The notes under the pieces are model-generated. The model made no database searches, was not told the origin of the DNA, and saw nothing but the letters and a program-made list of their open reading frames with translations. Of a stretch of 64,000 nt of DNA, positions 28,987 to 38,900 are shown in pieces. The translations under genes and the position numbers were made by a program. Within the stretch, counting starts at the first letter, position 1. Each line of letters opens with the position of its first letter. Source of the DNA: Rhodoferax lacus (GTDB taxonomy: Bacteria; Pseudomonadota; Gammaproteobacteria; Burkholderiales; Burkholderiaceae_C); assembly GCF_003415675.1 (NCBI RefSeq), contig NZ_QFZK01000001.1, positions 558,001 through 622,000 of the forward strand. The letters run 5' to 3'.

Positions 28987-30312
28987 ATGACCACACAAGA
29001 AAATTACACAAAGACCCGCCTAATAGAAAAACTAAAAAACAAAACAGCAGTAATTGGAATAGTAGGACTTGGGTATGTTGGACTGCCATTAATATTGCGC
29101 TACATTGAGGTTGGCTACAAAGTCATAGGATTTGACATAGATGTAGATAAGGTTGCGAGTCTTGCAGATGGACTAAGCTATATCGAGCACATACCTTCAG
29201 AATCCATTCAAAATGCATTAAAAGGTGGATTTGAACCGACATCGAATTTTTCAAAAATTCCAGAGGTGGATGCGTTGATTCTCTGCGTTCCAACGCCATT
29301 GAACAAATATCGAGAACCAGACCTAAGTTATGTTCTAAACACAACAGATTCACTCACTCCCTTTCTTCGACTTGGCCAAGTTATTTCACTAGAAAGCACA
29401 ACTTACCCTGGAACTACCGACGAAGAATTATTGCCGCGAGTTGAATCCTGCGGACTGAAGGTGGGCAATGACGTCTTTCTGGTCTATTCCCCGGAAAGAG
29501 AGGATCCAGGTAATGCTACATTTACAACTCGTACAATTCCAAAAATATGTGGGGGCTATACCGCCGAATGTCTTGAGGTCGGCTTGGCGCTATATGGACA
29601 AGTAATAGATAAAGTGGTACCAGTAAGCTCTACTCGTGCCGCAGAATTGACCAAACTACTTGAAAATATCCACAGGGCCGTAAACATCGGACTAGTTAAC
29701 GAAATGAAAATCGTTGCTGACAAGATGGATATCGATATCCACGAAGTAATACGCGCTGCTGCAACAAAGCCTTTCGGGTTTGTACCGTACTACCCTGGCC
29801 CTGGTTTAGGCGGACACTGCATACCGATAGATCCCTTCTACTTAACTTGGAAGGCACGGGAATATGGCGTTCACACACGTTTTATTGAATTGGCTGGAGA
29901 GGTTAATTCCTCGATGCCCGATTATGTTGTTACCAAAGTTGCATCTGCACTGAATTCAGTCATGAAATCAATCAATGGCAGCCGCATTTTGGTGCTCGGC
30001 ATCGCTTACAAAAAGAATGTCGATGACATGCGTGAATCACCTTCTGTGATTTTGATGGAAAAACTACGTGACCTAGGTGCAAAAGTCGAATACAGCGACC
30101 CCCACATTCCCATATTCCCCAAAATGCGAGAGCACCACTTTGAACTATCCAGCGTCGCACTCACCGCTGATCGGATAGGCAATTACGACTGTGTACTGTT
30201 GGCCACTGACCATGAAAAATTTGACTATGAGTTGATCAAGGCAAGTGCAAAGCTAATTATTGACTCTCGCGGACGCTACTTGGACTCTGCCAACCATATC
30301 GTGAAGGCCTGA
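28987..30312 (+). CDS. wbpA: UDP-GlcNAc 6-dehydrogenase (WbpA-like)
   Basis: Oxidises UDP-GlcNAc to UDP-GlcNAcA with two NAD+. 441 residues. The Rossmann motif is [11 protein letters not shown], with the NAD/UDP central region [20 protein letters not shown]. The catalytic Cys lies in [20 protein letters not shown]. The C-terminal UDP-binding domain has [18 protein letters not shown]. It heads the five-gene UDP-diacetamido-uronic acid set. Base composition is far lower in GC than the flanks (one row counted by hand is 40%), suggesting transfer. Confidence 0.94.
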   Translation: MTTQENYTKTRLIEKLKNKTAVIGIVGLGYVGLPLILRYIEVGYKVIGFDIDVDKVASLADGLSYIEHIPSESIQNALKGGFEPTSNFSKIPEVDALILCVPTPLNKYREPDLSYVLNTTDSLTPFLRLGQVISLESTTYPGTTDEELLPRVESCGLKVGNDVFLVYSPEREDPGNATFTTRTIPKICGGYTAECLEVGLALYGQVIDKVVPVSSTRAAELTKLLENIHRAVNIGLVNEMKIVADKMDIDIHEVIRAAATKPFGFVPYYPGPGLGGHCIPIDPFYLTWKAREYGVHTRFIELAGEVNSSMPDYVVTKVASALNSVMKSINGSRILVLGIAYKKNVDDMRESPSVILMEKLRDLGAKVEYSDPHIPIFPKMREHHFELSSVALTADRIGNYDCVLLATDHEKFDYELIKASAKLIIDSRGRYLDSANHIVKA

Positions 30313-30314
30313 CT

Positions 30315-31376
30315 ATGCGCCATTTTGCAGCTCCCATTACCGATCGAAAAATCCGCTTCGCTCTTATTGGATGCGGTCGTATTGCTCAAAACCATTTTGC
30401 AGCTTTAAAGCAGCATTCCGATCGTGCAGAGCTGGTGAGCGTGTGTGATGTCGATCCAAAAGCACTTGAAGCTGCTGCCAGATTGACAGGGGCCAAGCCA
30501 TTTTCAAGTTTGAGCACTTTGCTAGCTGATACAAACGCAGATATTGTGATTCTGACGACTCCGAGCGGATTGCATCCAGAGCAGGCAATTGATGTTGCAG
30601 CAGCCGGACTTCATGTAATGACTGAAAAGCCCATGGCCACGCGCTGGCATGACGGCTTGCGCATGGTTAGAGCCTGTGACGATGCGAATGTGCGCCTCTT
30701 CGTGGTGAAGCAAAATCGTCGTAACGCCACGCTTCAATTGCTCAAGAACTCGGTTGATCAGGGCCGATTCGGGCGCATTTACATGGTCAACCTGAATGTC
30801 TTTTGGACGCGTCCACAAGAGTACTACGACAGCGCTGCTTGGCGTGGTACGTGGGAATTTGATGGGGGGGCCTTCATGAATCAGGCCAGCCACTACGTAG
30901 ATTTGTTAGATTGGCTGATTGGCCCTATCAAGAGCCTGCAGGCCTACACAGCAACGCTGGCGCGCAATATTGAAGTCGAAGATACCGGTGTCATCAGCGT
31001 TGAATGGCGCTCCGGAGCTCTGGGCTCCATGAACGTCACGATGTTGACCTACCCAAAAAATCTGGAAGGCAGCATCACAATCATTGGCGAAAAAGGTACT
31101 GTACGGGTAGGTGGCGTAGCAGTAAACGAAATCCAACATTGGGAATTTTCCGAACCTCACTCAGATGATGAAAAAGTCAAGCATGCCAGTTACGAAACGA
31201 CCTCTGTGTACGGTTTTGGCCATCCTTTGTACTTTGACAACGTGATCAAGGTTTTGCGTGGCGAAGCGTCGCCAGAAACCGATGGCCGCGAAGGATTGAA
31301 ATCCCTGGAAACCCTGATCGCGACCTACCTGTCAGCCCGGGATGGCAAACGCGTGGCTCTGCCCCTGGACTACTGA
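30315..31376 (+). CDS. wbpB: UDP-GlcNAcA 3-dehydrogenase (WbpB-like)
   Basis: Gfo/Idh/MocA oxidoreductase, 353 residues, oxidising C3 of UDP-GlcNAcA to the 3-keto sugar. Nucleotide-binding [17 protein letters not shown], the family EKP motif in [12 protein letters not shown], and the [17 protein letters not shown] active-site helix are present. It begins two bases after wbpA. It works in tandem with the WbpE transaminase two genes downstream. Confidence 0.93.
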   Translation: MRHFAAPITDRKIRFALIGCGRIAQNHFAALKQHSDRAELVSVCDVDPKALEAAARLTGAKPFSSLSTLLADTNADIVILTTPSGLHPEQAIDVAAAGLHVMTEKPMATRWHDGLRMVRACDDANVRLFVVKQNRRNATLQLLKNSVDQGRFGRIYMVNLNVFWTRPQEYYDSAAWRGTWEFDGGAFMNQASHYVDLLDWLIGPIKSLQAYTATLARNIEVEDTGVISVEWRSGALGSMNVTMLTYPKNLEGSITIIGEKGTVRVGGVAVNEIQHWEFSEPHSDDEKVKHASYETTSVYGFGHPLYFDNVIKVLRGEASPETDGREGLKSLETLIATYLSARDGKRVALPLDY

Positions 31377-31378
31377 GC

Positions 31379-31939
31379 ATGGCTGTTACCATTCATCCGA
31401 CAGCAATAGTTGATGCAGGTGCACAAATTGGCGACGGTTGCCGCATCTGGCACTGGGTACATATCTGCGCCGAGGCCCGAATTGGCACTGCCTGCTCATT
31501 TGGGCAAAACGTTTTTGTCGGCAACGATGTGATCATCGGCAACAACGTCAAGATCCAAAATAACGTCTCGGTCTATGACGCCGTACGTCTGGAAGACGAT
31601 GTTTTTTGCGGCCCGAGCATGGTGTTCACCAATGTGTACAACCCGCGTTCTTCCATCACCCGCAAGAACGAATACCGGCCTACGCAGGTCGGGCGTGGTG
31701 CCACACTGGGTGCCAACTGCACTATCGTATGCGGCTGCACGATTGGTGAACACGCATTCATTGGCGCAGGCGCCGTGGTGAACCGTGATGTCCCCGCCTA
31801 CGCGCTCATGGTGGGAGTACCTGCCAAACGCCGGGGCTGGATGTGCTCCTGCGGCATCCAGTTGCACGGCACAGGCGAAGTGTCCTGCACATGCGGAACA
31901 AGCTATCAAATTGACGATGCAAACTGCAGGCTTCTATGA
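31379..31939 (+). CDS. wbpD: UDP-3-amino sugar N-acetyltransferase (WbpD-like)
   Basis: Left-handed beta-helix acyltransferase, 186 residues, acetylating the 3-amino group of UDP-GlcNAc3NA. Hexapeptide repeats run from [20 protein letters not shown] to [27 protein letters not shown]. The C-terminus has extra cysteines ([20 protein letters not shown]) that may bind zinc, a feature seen in some WbpD homologues. It overlaps wbpE by four bases (ATGA). Confidence 0.92.
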   Translation: MAVTIHPTAIVDAGAQIGDGCRIWHWVHICAEARIGTACSFGQNVFVGNDVIIGNNVKIQNNVSVYDAVRLEDDVFCGPSMVFTNVYNPRSSITRKNEYRPTQVGRGATLGANCTIVCGCTIGEHAFIGAGAVVNRDVPAYALMVGVPAKRRGWMCSCGIQLHGTGEVSCTCGTSYQIDDANCRLL

Positions 31940-33045
31940 CATCCAAAATTGAATTTATTGATCTCAAAGCCCAATACGCCGATCTGAAACACGCCATCGA
32001 TACCCGTATACAGCGCGTTTTGGACCATGGCCAGTACATCATGGGTCCGGAAGTACGGGAACTCGAAGAGAGGCTTGAAGCCTACACCGCAGCAAAGCAC
32101 TGCATCACGGTGTCCTCGGGTACAGAGGCTTTGTTGATTGCGCTCATGGCCCTTGGTATCCGGCCTGGTGACGAAGTGGTTACCACGCCCTTCACTTTTG
32201 TGGCCACCGCAGAAGTGATCGCACTGATGGGTGCGGTCCCTGTCTTTGTCGATGTACAAGCAGACACCTGCAACATCGACCCTAACCTGCTGGATGCCTC
32301 CATAACCGCCAAGACCCGCGCCATCATGCCGGTTTCGCTGTATGGGCAGGTGGCAGACATGGATGAAATCAATGCCATTGCCGAACGCCATGGCTTGCCA
32401 GTGATTGAAGACGCCGCGCAAAGTTTTGGTGCGACATACAAGGGCCGAGCGACATGCAACCTGTCAACCATCGGCTGCACCAGCTTTTTTCCGAGCAAGC
32501 CTTTGGGATGCTACGGTGATGGGGGCGCCATCTTTACCAACGATGACATTTTGGCCAAAGCCATGCGTGAAGTCCGGGTGCACGGCCAGGAACGCCGCTA
32601 CTACCATACCCGTATTGGTGTGGGCGGGCGGATGGACACGCTGCAGTGCGCCATCGTCCTTGCCAAGCTCGATCGCTTCGACTGGGAGATCGAACAACGC
32701 CTGCTGGCCGGCGAGCGCTACCTGGAACTTCTGAGCGGTGTTTCCGCAGTGCAGCGACTGGCTGTTCGCGCAGACAGGACCTGTGTATGGGGTCAATTCA
32801 CGGTTCAGGCTGAAAACCGCGAAGCAGTGCTGGAACGGCTCAAGGCAGCGGGCATTCCTACGGCTGTTCACTATCCCGTGCCTCTGCACCAACAACCGGC
32901 CTATCGCGACCTGTGCCGCGTATCTGGCAGCCTGAAAAATGCGGAATCGGTTGCAGCGCGGGTTTTCAGCTTGCCCATGCATCCATACTTGGACCTGTCC
33001 ACCCAGCGGCGGGTTGTCCAGGCTGTGCTGGAGGCCATCGCTTGA
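31936..33045 (+). CDS. wbpE: UDP-3-keto sugar aminotransferase (WbpE-like)
   Basis: DegT/DnrJ/EryC1/StrS PLP aminotransferase, 369 residues, placing an amino group at C3 from glutamate. [17 protein letters not shown] binds PLP phosphate, and the Schiff-base lysine is in [17 protein letters not shown]. It is coupled on both sides by 4-base overlaps: ATGA with wbpD and TTGA with wbpI. Confidence 0.94.
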   Translation: MTSKIEFIDLKAQYADLKHAIDTRIQRVLDHGQYIMGPEVRELEERLEAYTAAKHCITVSSGTEALLIALMALGIRPGDEVVTTPFTFVATAEVIALMGAVPVFVDVQADTCNIDPNLLDASITAKTRAIMPVSLYGQVADMDEINAIAERHGLPVIEDAAQSFGATYKGRATCNLSTIGCTSFFPSKPLGCYGDGGAIFTNDDILAKAMREVRVHGQERRYYHTRIGVGGRMDTLQCAIVLAKLDRFDWEIEQRLLAGERYLELLSGVSAVQRLAVRADRTCVWGQFTVQAENREAVLERLKAAGIPTAVHYPVPLHQQPAYRDLCRVSGSLKNAESVAARVFSLPMHPYLDLSTQRRVVQAVLEAIA

Positions 33046-34121
33046 AAGTCGTCACTGTTGTCGGGGCGCGCCCCCAGTTCATCAAGGCCGCGGCAGTGTC
33101 CCGGGCCCTCCGCACCGGCCATGCCGGAAAAATTGAAGAGGTACTGGTCCACACTGGCCAGCACTATGACGACAACATGTCCAAGGTTTTCTTCGATGAA
33201 TTGGACATACCCCAACCCGCATACAACCTGGAAATTTCTGGTGGCCAGCACGGTGCAATGACCGGCCGTATGCTGGAAGGCGTTGAGAAAGTTCTTCTGC
33301 AGGAAAAGCCCGATTGGCTGCTCATATACGGCGACACCAACTCGACCCTGGCTGGCGCCTTGGCCGCCGCCAAACTGCACATACCGGTGGCACATGTGGA
33401 AGCCGGCTTGCGCTCCTTCAACATGCGTATGCCGGAAGAGATCAACCGCATCTTGGCGGACCGCGTCTCGTCGCTGCTGTTTTGTCCCACGGAAACCGCC
33501 GTCCACAACCTGAAGGCTGAAGGGGTCTGCAGGGGCGTCCACAATGTCGGCGACGTGATGTTCGACGTGGCCCTGTTCTACCGTGAGCGTGCCCGGCAAA
33601 ACAGCAACGTGCTCCAAACCCTGGGCCTGGCGCCAGGCGCCTTCGCGCTGGCAACCTGCCACCGTGCGGAAAACACCGACGACCCCGTTCGTCTGCGCGC
33701 CATCCTGAGCGCCCTGGCCGATATCGCCACCCGTCTGCCCGTGGTGCTACCGCTGCACCCACGCACGCGCAAGCTCATCGGCGACTACGGTATGGCCGCG
33801 CTGCTGGCGCGGATTACCGTCACCGAGCCGCTGCCCTTTTTGGACATGGTGGCACTAGAGCAGGCATCGCGGGTGATCCTGACCGATTCAGGTGGCGTGC
33901 AGAAGGAAGCCTTCTTTTACGGCATACCCTGCATCACCATGCGTGACGAGACCGAATGGGTCGAAACCGTGGATCTGGGTTGGAATCAGCTGGTGGGCGC
34001 CTGCACCGAGGCCATTCTTATAGCGACAAACGAGATAATGCAAAACCCGCCCAATGGCGTAGCCACAAAGCCTTACGGCACCGGCAATGCTGCCAATGAC
34101 ATCCTTGCCCTGCTGGCCTGA
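33042..34121 (+). CDS. wbpI: UDP-sugar C2-epimerase (WbpI/WecB-like)
   Basis: Non-hydrolysing C2 epimerase, 359 residues, expected to turn UDP-GlcNAc3NAcA into UDP-ManNAc3NAcA. VVTVVGARPQFIKAAAVSRAL, VEAGLRSFNMRMPEEINRIL and DSGGVQKEAFFYGIPC are signature sequences. The start is a TTG (33042-33044) overlapping the wbpE stop. No ATG or GTG fits the conserved N-terminus. It could be plain WecB, but the cassette context favours WbpI. Confidence 0.9.
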   Translation: MKVVTVVGARPQFIKAAAVSRALRTGHAGKIEEVLVHTGQHYDDNMSKVFFDELDIPQPAYNLEISGGQHGAMTGRMLEGVEKVLLQEKPDWLLIYGDTNSTLAGALAAAKLHIPVAHVEAGLRSFNMRMPEEINRILADRVSSLLFCPTETAVHNLKAEGVCRGVHNVGDVMFDVALFYRERARQNSNVLQTLGLAPGAFALATCHRAENTDDPVRLRAILSALADIATRLPVVLPLHPRTRKLIGDYGMAALLARITVTEPLPFLDMVALEQASRVILTDSGGVQKEAFFYGIPCITMRDETEWVETVDLGWNQLVGACTEAILIATNEIMQNPPNGVATKPYGTGNAANDILALLA

Positions 34122-34165
34122 GTGCCTTGTACAAATTCAATTTCTATTTTGCTGAGGAATACACA

Positions 34166-35101
34166 ATGAAAGTCTTCGTAACCGGTGGTCTGGGTCAAAT
34201 TGGCTCGCACGTTGTTGAAATGCTGCTGGAGCGTGGTGACCACGTGATTGCGGTGGATAACCTCGCAACAGGTCGCCGCGAACACCTGGCGGAGCACCCC
34301 AACCTCACCGTGGTGATCGACTCCATTGCCAACAAACCCCTGATGGACAAGCTCATCGGCGACTTCAAACCCGATGCCATCGTCCACACAGCGGCCTCCT
34401 ACAAGGACCCGGATGACTGGTACAACGACACGCTGACCAATTGCGTAGGCGGCTCCAACATGGTCGATGCGGCCAAGAAATTTGGTGTGAAGCGCTTCGT
34501 GTATTTCCAGACGGCTCTGTGCTACGGCCTCAAACCCATGCAACAGCCCATCCGGCTGGACCACCCGCGCTCTCCCGGCAGCAGCAGCTACGCCATCACC
34601 AAGACCACCAACGAGTACTACCTGGAGCTCTCAGGTGTGGATTTTGTAACCTTCCGTCTGGCCAACGTGGTTGGTCCGCGCAACGTGGCCGGCCCCCTGC
34701 CGATCTTTTACCAGCGCCTGAAAGACGGAAAGCAGTGCTTCGTGACCCAGGCCCGCCGTGATTTTGTATTCGTGAAAGACCTGGCTCGTGTGGTGCTGAA
34801 GGCCTGTGATGGTGTAGGCCATGGCGCCTACCACTTCTCTTCCGGACAGGATGTTGCCATTCAGGAGCTGTATGACGCTGTCGTCAACGCACTGGACGTT
34901 CCTGGCAAGCCCAAGGCCGAAGTCAAGGAGCTCGGACCTGACGACGTTTTCTCCATTCTGCTGGACCCCACACGCACCTTTGAAGACTTCGGCAAAGTGG
35001 AATTCACCCCCCTGCAAGAAACAGTATCGGCCGCCATGGCCTATTACCAGCAGCACGGCACATTGGGTGAATACACCCACCTGCGCCAAGAACGCAAATA
35101 A
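34166..35101 (+). CDS. SDR sugar epimerase/dehydratase (paralogue A)
   Basis: Extended SDR, 311 residues: TGGLGQIGSH NAD motif, FQTALCYG in place of the usual SSS-x-VYG, and YAITK as Tyr/Lys dyad. It is a close paralogue of the next gene, sharing KPDxxVHxAAxYKDPDDW and FQTALCYG. The pair recalls the SDR enzymes of the Bordetella wbm O-antigen locus, which act on UDP-2,3-diacetamido-uronic acids; a similar substrate is inferred here. ATG 34166 has GAGG upstream. There is a 44-base gap after wbpI. Confidence 0.85.
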   Translation: MKVFVTGGLGQIGSHVVEMLLERGDHVIAVDNLATGRREHLAEHPNLTVVIDSIANKPLMDKLIGDFKPDAIVHTAASYKDPDDWYNDTLTNCVGGSNMVDAAKKFGVKRFVYFQTALCYGLKPMQQPIRLDHPRSPGSSSYAITKTTNEYYLELSGVDFVTFRLANVVGPRNVAGPLPIFYQRLKDGKQCFVTQARRDFVFVKDLARVVLKACDGVGHGAYHFSSGQDVAIQELYDAVVNALDVPGKPKAEVKELGPDDVFSILLDPTRTFEDFGKVEFTPLQETVSAAMAYYQQHGTLGEYTHLRQERK

Positions 35102-35115
35102 GAGAGAGCCCACCC

Positions 35116-36048
35116 ATGCGCATTTTAATTACGGGCGGCGCTGGCTGCCTGGGCTCTAACCTCATTGAACACTGGTTACCCCAGGGACACCAGATTCTGG
35201 TCATTGACAACTTTGCCACCGGCAAGCGCGAAGTGGTGCCGGAAGTGGAAGGCCTGACCGTCAGGGAAGGCAGCATTGCCGATGAGGCGCTAGTCAACGA
35301 CTGCTTTGGCACGTTCAAACCCGATGTAGTGGTTCACGCCGCCGCCGCCTACAAAGACCCCGACGACTGGATTGAAGACTCGCGCACCAACGTCATGGGC
35401 AGCACCTATGTCGCGCGTGCAGCCAAGGCCCATGGCGTCGGGCGACTGGTCAACTTCCAGACGGCACTGTGCTACGGGCGGCCGCAGCAGCTGCCGATTT
35501 TTGCCAGCCACCCGACCGCCCCGTTCACCAGCTATGGCATCACCAAAACGGCCGGCGAGCAGTTCATGCTGTTGTCAGGTGTACCCACGCTCTCGCTGCG
35601 CATTGCCAACGTAACGGGGCCGCGTCTGGCCATTGGCCCCATCCCCACGTTTTACAAGCGCCTGAAAGCCGGGCAGAACTGTTTCTGCTCGGATACCTCG
35701 CGCGATTTTCTGGATATGTCGGATTTTCTGAACTTCATGGACCTGACCATCCAGCCCAGCGCGCCCACTGGCACCTACAACCTCGCCAGCGGTGAAGCGC
35801 ATTCCATCAAGGAAATTTTTGACATCGTGACCGACTACCTGGGCCTGGGTACAAAAGAGGTACCCGTGGTCCCGCCCGCTGCCGATGACGTGCCGGTGGT
35901 GTCGCTGGACGCGACCGAGACCAGCAGGGCCTTTGGCTGGAAAGCCAGCATCGGTTTTGGTGAGACCATTCGCCGCCAGCTAGCCTGGTACGACCAGCAT
36001 GGCGTGTCCGATGTGTTCTCGCATCTGAAATCGCCATCCGTGCAATAA
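35116..36048 (+). CDS. SDR sugar epimerase/dehydratase (paralogue B)
   Basis: Extended SDR, 310 residues: TGGAGCLGSN, FQTALCYG, and YGITK. The shared unusual active-site segment FQTALCYG and YKDPDDW show it arose with the preceding gene by tandem duplication. Products are probably isomeric diacetamido-uronic acids, for example C4 or C5 epimers. The specific reaction cannot be read from sequence. GAGAG lies before the ATG. Confidence 0.85.
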   Translation: MRILITGGAGCLGSNLIEHWLPQGHQILVIDNFATGKREVVPEVEGLTVREGSIADEALVNDCFGTFKPDVVVHAAAAYKDPDDWIEDSRTNVMGSTYVARAAKAHGVGRLVNFQTALCYGRPQQLPIFASHPTAPFTSYGITKTAGEQFMLLSGVPTLSLRIANVTGPRLAIGPIPTFYKRLKAGQNCFCSDTSRDFLDMSDFLNFMDLTIQPSAPTGTYNLASGEAHSIKEIFDIVTDYLGLGTKEVPVVPPAADDVPVVSLDATETSRAFGWKASIGFGETIRRQLAWYDQHGVSDVFSHLKSPSVQ

Positions 36049-36064
36049 CCGGGGCATAAAGCGT

Positions 36065-37123
36065 ATGACTATATTGAATTTTTTGGGTGCCAAGGTCCTG
36101 GTGGTTGGCGGTGCGGGCTTTGTTGGCAGCAATCTGGTGCACCAGATTCTGGAGCAGTCCCCGCGTGAGATTGTGGTGGTGGACAACCTGCTGTCGTCGG
36201 ACGTTGCCAATATCCCGGCAGACCCGCGGGTACGTTTTGTGTTCGGCTCCATCACCGATGACAAAATTCTGGCAGATTTGCCAGATGACCTGGACTACGC
36301 TTTCCACCTTGCCTGCTACCACGGCAACCAATCGTCGATTGCCAACCCGTTGGCCGACCATGACAACAACACGCTGACCTCGCTCAAGCTTTTTGACCGC
36401 CTCAAAGACATCAAAGGCCTGAAGAAGGTGGTGTACGCCGCAGCTGCCTGCGCGGTGGCCGAAAAAACCTATGACGCGCCTACCGCCACCACAGAAGAGC
36501 AGCCGGTTACGCTGTACCACGACAGCCCCTACTCCATCTCCAAAATCATTGGCGAGCTGTACGGCAACTACTACTTTCAGCAACACAAGCTGCCATTTGT
36601 AAAAGCCCGGTTTTCCAATGTCTACGGCCCACGCGAAGTCCTGGGAGCCGGCCAGTGGCGCGGTACGGTGCACACCGTCTGGCGTAACGTCACACCCACT
36701 TTTGTGTGGCGCTCACTGAACGCAGAAGCCCTGCCGCTGGACAATGGGGGCAATGCCAGCCGGGACTTTATTTTTGTCGAGGACATGGCACGCGGTTTGA
36801 TGGCCTGCGCTCTGCAGGGGGCTGTGGGCGAGGTCTACAACCTGGCCACCGGCAAAGAGACCAGCATTCTTGAACTGGCCACCCTGATCAACGAATACAC
36901 GGGAAATAAAACCCCTCTTGACCTGCGCCCAGCGCGCGATTGGGACCGCTCCGGCAAACGTTTTGCCTCCACCGACAAGGCGGCACGCGAGCTGGGCTTT
37001 TTGGCACAGGTTGATGTGCGCGAGGGTGTGCGGCGCACGGTTGAATGGACCAAGGCCAACCACGACTTGATTCTGCGCAACATCGCAAGACACGGCAAGC
37101 TGATGGCCCAGGCCGGGGCTTGA
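36065..37123 (+). CDS. SDR nucleotide-sugar epimerase/dehydratase (third)
   Basis: Extended SDR, 352 residues: VVGGAGFVGSNLVHQIL, Tyr/Lys dyad in SPYSISKIIGE, and ASRDFIFVEDMARGL. The usual Ser-rich catalytic strand reads YAAAACAVAEKTY, so the catalytic Ser/Thr is not obvious. It ends with GLMACAL-type NDP-sugar binding and a basic C-terminus. It is unlike the two preceding SDRs and belongs to the general UDP-glucuronate/GalE-like group. Confidence 0.85.
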   Translation: MTILNFLGAKVLVVGGAGFVGSNLVHQILEQSPREIVVVDNLLSSDVANIPADPRVRFVFGSITDDKILADLPDDLDYAFHLACYHGNQSSIANPLADHDNNTLTSLKLFDRLKDIKGLKKVVYAAAACAVAEKTYDAPTATTEEQPVTLYHDSPYSISKIIGELYGNYYFQQHKLPFVKARFSNVYGPREVLGAGQWRGTVHTVWRNVTPTFVWRSLNAEALPLDNGGNASRDFIFVEDMARGLMACALQGAVGEVYNLATGKETSILELATLINEYTGNKTPLDLRPARDWDRSGKRFASTDKAARELGFLAQVDVREGVRRTVEWTKANHDLILRNIARHGKLMAQAGA

Positions 37124-37125
37124 AA

Positions 37126-38115
37126 ATGCAAATTCAGGGCAACCGCTTTTTGGTCATCGGGGGGGCAGGGTTCATAGGCTCGCATCTGGTCGATGCACTC
37201 CTGGCCGCAGGGGCTGCGCATGTTCGCGTCTACGACAACTTTTCGCGCGGCACGCGTGCCAACCTGGAGCAGGCGCTGCACGACCCGCGTACAGAAGTGT
37301 TTGCCGATGGCGGCGACATCCTTCACCGCGACACCCTTCATCGTGCCATGGCAGGTATGGATGGCGTATTCCACTTGGCGGCACTGTGGCTTTTACAGTG
37401 CCACGAATACCCGCGTTCTGCCTTTGAAGTGAATGTGGCGGGCACCATGAACGTCATCGAAGCGGTAATTGCCAGCGGTGTCAAACGCCTGGTTTTTTCA
37501 TCCTCTGCTTCAGTTTATGGAGATGCCGTTACAGAGCCCATGGAAGAGGACCATCCCTTCAACTGCCAGGAGTTCTATGGGGCCAGCAAGGTCTGCGGTG
37601 AAATGATGCTGCGTGCGCTCTACAACCGCGAGAGGCAAAAGGGAAGCGGGTTTGAATATGTTGGCCTGCGCTATATGAATGTGTATGGCGCGCGGCAAGA
37701 TGACAAGGGCGCGTATGTGGGAGTGATCGTGCGCATGCTCAACGCCCTGGATGCCGGAGAGCAACCAGTCATCCATGGCGATGGATCGCAGGCCTACGAC
37801 TTCATTGATGTGCGGGATTGCGCCAGAGCCAATGTGCTGGCCATGCAGTCAGCTTCCACCAATCAGTACTACAACGTGGGAACTGGTATCAAAACATCTA
37901 TCGCGGAGCTAGTGACTCTGTTAAGCGTTTTGCATCCCAACAGGGCGTCTGCACGCTTCGAGTCTGGCGAACGCCCGTTTGTGCGCAATCGCGTAGGTGC
38001 CACGGCGCTGGCACAAAAAGACATTGGCTTTACTGCAACCGTTCCTTTAAGAAACGGAATAAATGATTTGATCGCCTGGCGGCGGTCAGCCAGCCGTCAT
38101 GAGGGTATCGCATGA
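37126..38115 (+). CDS. SDR nucleotide-sugar epimerase (fourth)
   Basis: Extended SDR, 329 residues from ATG 37126, two bases after the preceding stop. VIGGAGFIGSHLVDALL, the canonical SSSASVYGDAV and YGASKVCGEMM, and YDFIDVRDCARANVLAM are all standard, so it should be catalytically competent as a UDP-sugar 4-epimerase. Its stop overlaps the permease start as ATGA, placing sugar synthesis and export in one unit. Confidence 0.88.
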   Translation: MQIQGNRFLVIGGAGFIGSHLVDALLAAGAAHVRVYDNFSRGTRANLEQALHDPRTEVFADGGDILHRDTLHRAMAGMDGVFHLAALWLLQCHEYPRSAFEVNVAGTMNVIEAVIASGVKRLVFSSSASVYGDAVTEPMEEDHPFNCQEFYGASKVCGEMMLRALYNRERQKGSGFEYVGLRYMNVYGARQDDKGAYVGVIVRMLNALDAGEQPVIHGDGSQAYDFIDVRDCARANVLAMQSASTNQYYNVGTGIKTSIAELVTLLSVLHPNRASARFESGERPFVRNRVGATALAQKDIGFTATVPLRNGINDLIAWRRSASRHEGIA

Positions 38116-38888
38116 CCGGTTGGTTTGTTGAACTGTACAGATGGCGTGAATTGGTTTTCACACTCTCGCGCATTGACATCCGCCAGCGCTACCGGCGCTC
38201 TGCCCTAGGGGTATGGTGGAATCTGATTACCCTTTCGATCACCATGGGAGCGCTGGGATACATATGGTCGAATATTTTCAAGACCGATCTCAAATCCTAT
38301 TTGCCCTACTTCGCGGCTGGCTACATCCTATGGAATTACATCGCGGCACTTGTAAATGAGGGCGCCAACGCTTTCATCACGGCTGAATCATTGATCCGTC
38401 AGAGCAACGTTCCACTACAGATTCATACGGCACGCATTGTTGTGCGCAACCTCATCATTCTGGCCATTAACTGCGTTGTACTGGTCCTCATCTTTCTGGT
38501 CATGGGCATCGCCGTTTCTCCATTTGACATTCTTATGGCCTTCATCGGTGTATTGCTCGGACTGATGCTGACCACTCCTGCAGTAATGGCACTCGCTATC
38601 GCCTGCGCACGTTTTCGCGATCTTCCCCAAGTGGTGAGCAACATATTGCAGCTGATGTTCTTCGTCACTCCCATCATGTGGAAACGTGAGGCATTGTCTG
38701 CAGAACACCAATGGATCGCTGACTGGAATCCACTGTTGCTTGTGCTCGATGCCATCCGCGGTCCGTTACTCGGTAGCCTGCTTGAACCGCAACAATATCT
38801 GCTGTTGGTTGGCGAGATTATTGTTGCCACTGTGGTGGGCGGCTTGGCATTCGCACGGTACAAGAAACAACTGCCTTACTGGGCTTAA
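38112..38888 (+). CDS. wzm: ABC-2 polysaccharide export permease (Wzm)
   Basis: 258 residues, about six membrane helices. The N-terminal amphipathic segment IDIRQRYRRSALGVWWNLITL is typical of Wzm/KpsM-like ABC-2 permeases, and LMFFVTPIMWKREALSAEHQW is the conserved gate region. It pairs with the ATPase gene 12 bases later to export undecaprenol-linked polysaccharide across the inner membrane. Confidence 0.94.
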   Translation: MTGWFVELYRWRELVFTLSRIDIRQRYRRSALGVWWNLITLSITMGALGYIWSNIFKTDLKSYLPYFAAGYILWNYIAALVNEGANAFITAESLIRQSNVPLQIHTARIVVRNLIILAINCVVLVLIFLVMGIAVSPFDILMAFIGVLLGLMLTTPAVMALAIACARFRDLPQVVSNILQLMFFVTPIMWKREALSAEHQWIADWNPLLLVLDAIRGPLLGSLLEPQQYLLLVGEIIVATVVGGLAFARYKKQLPYWA

Positions 38889-38900
38889 GGTTGCACATCC

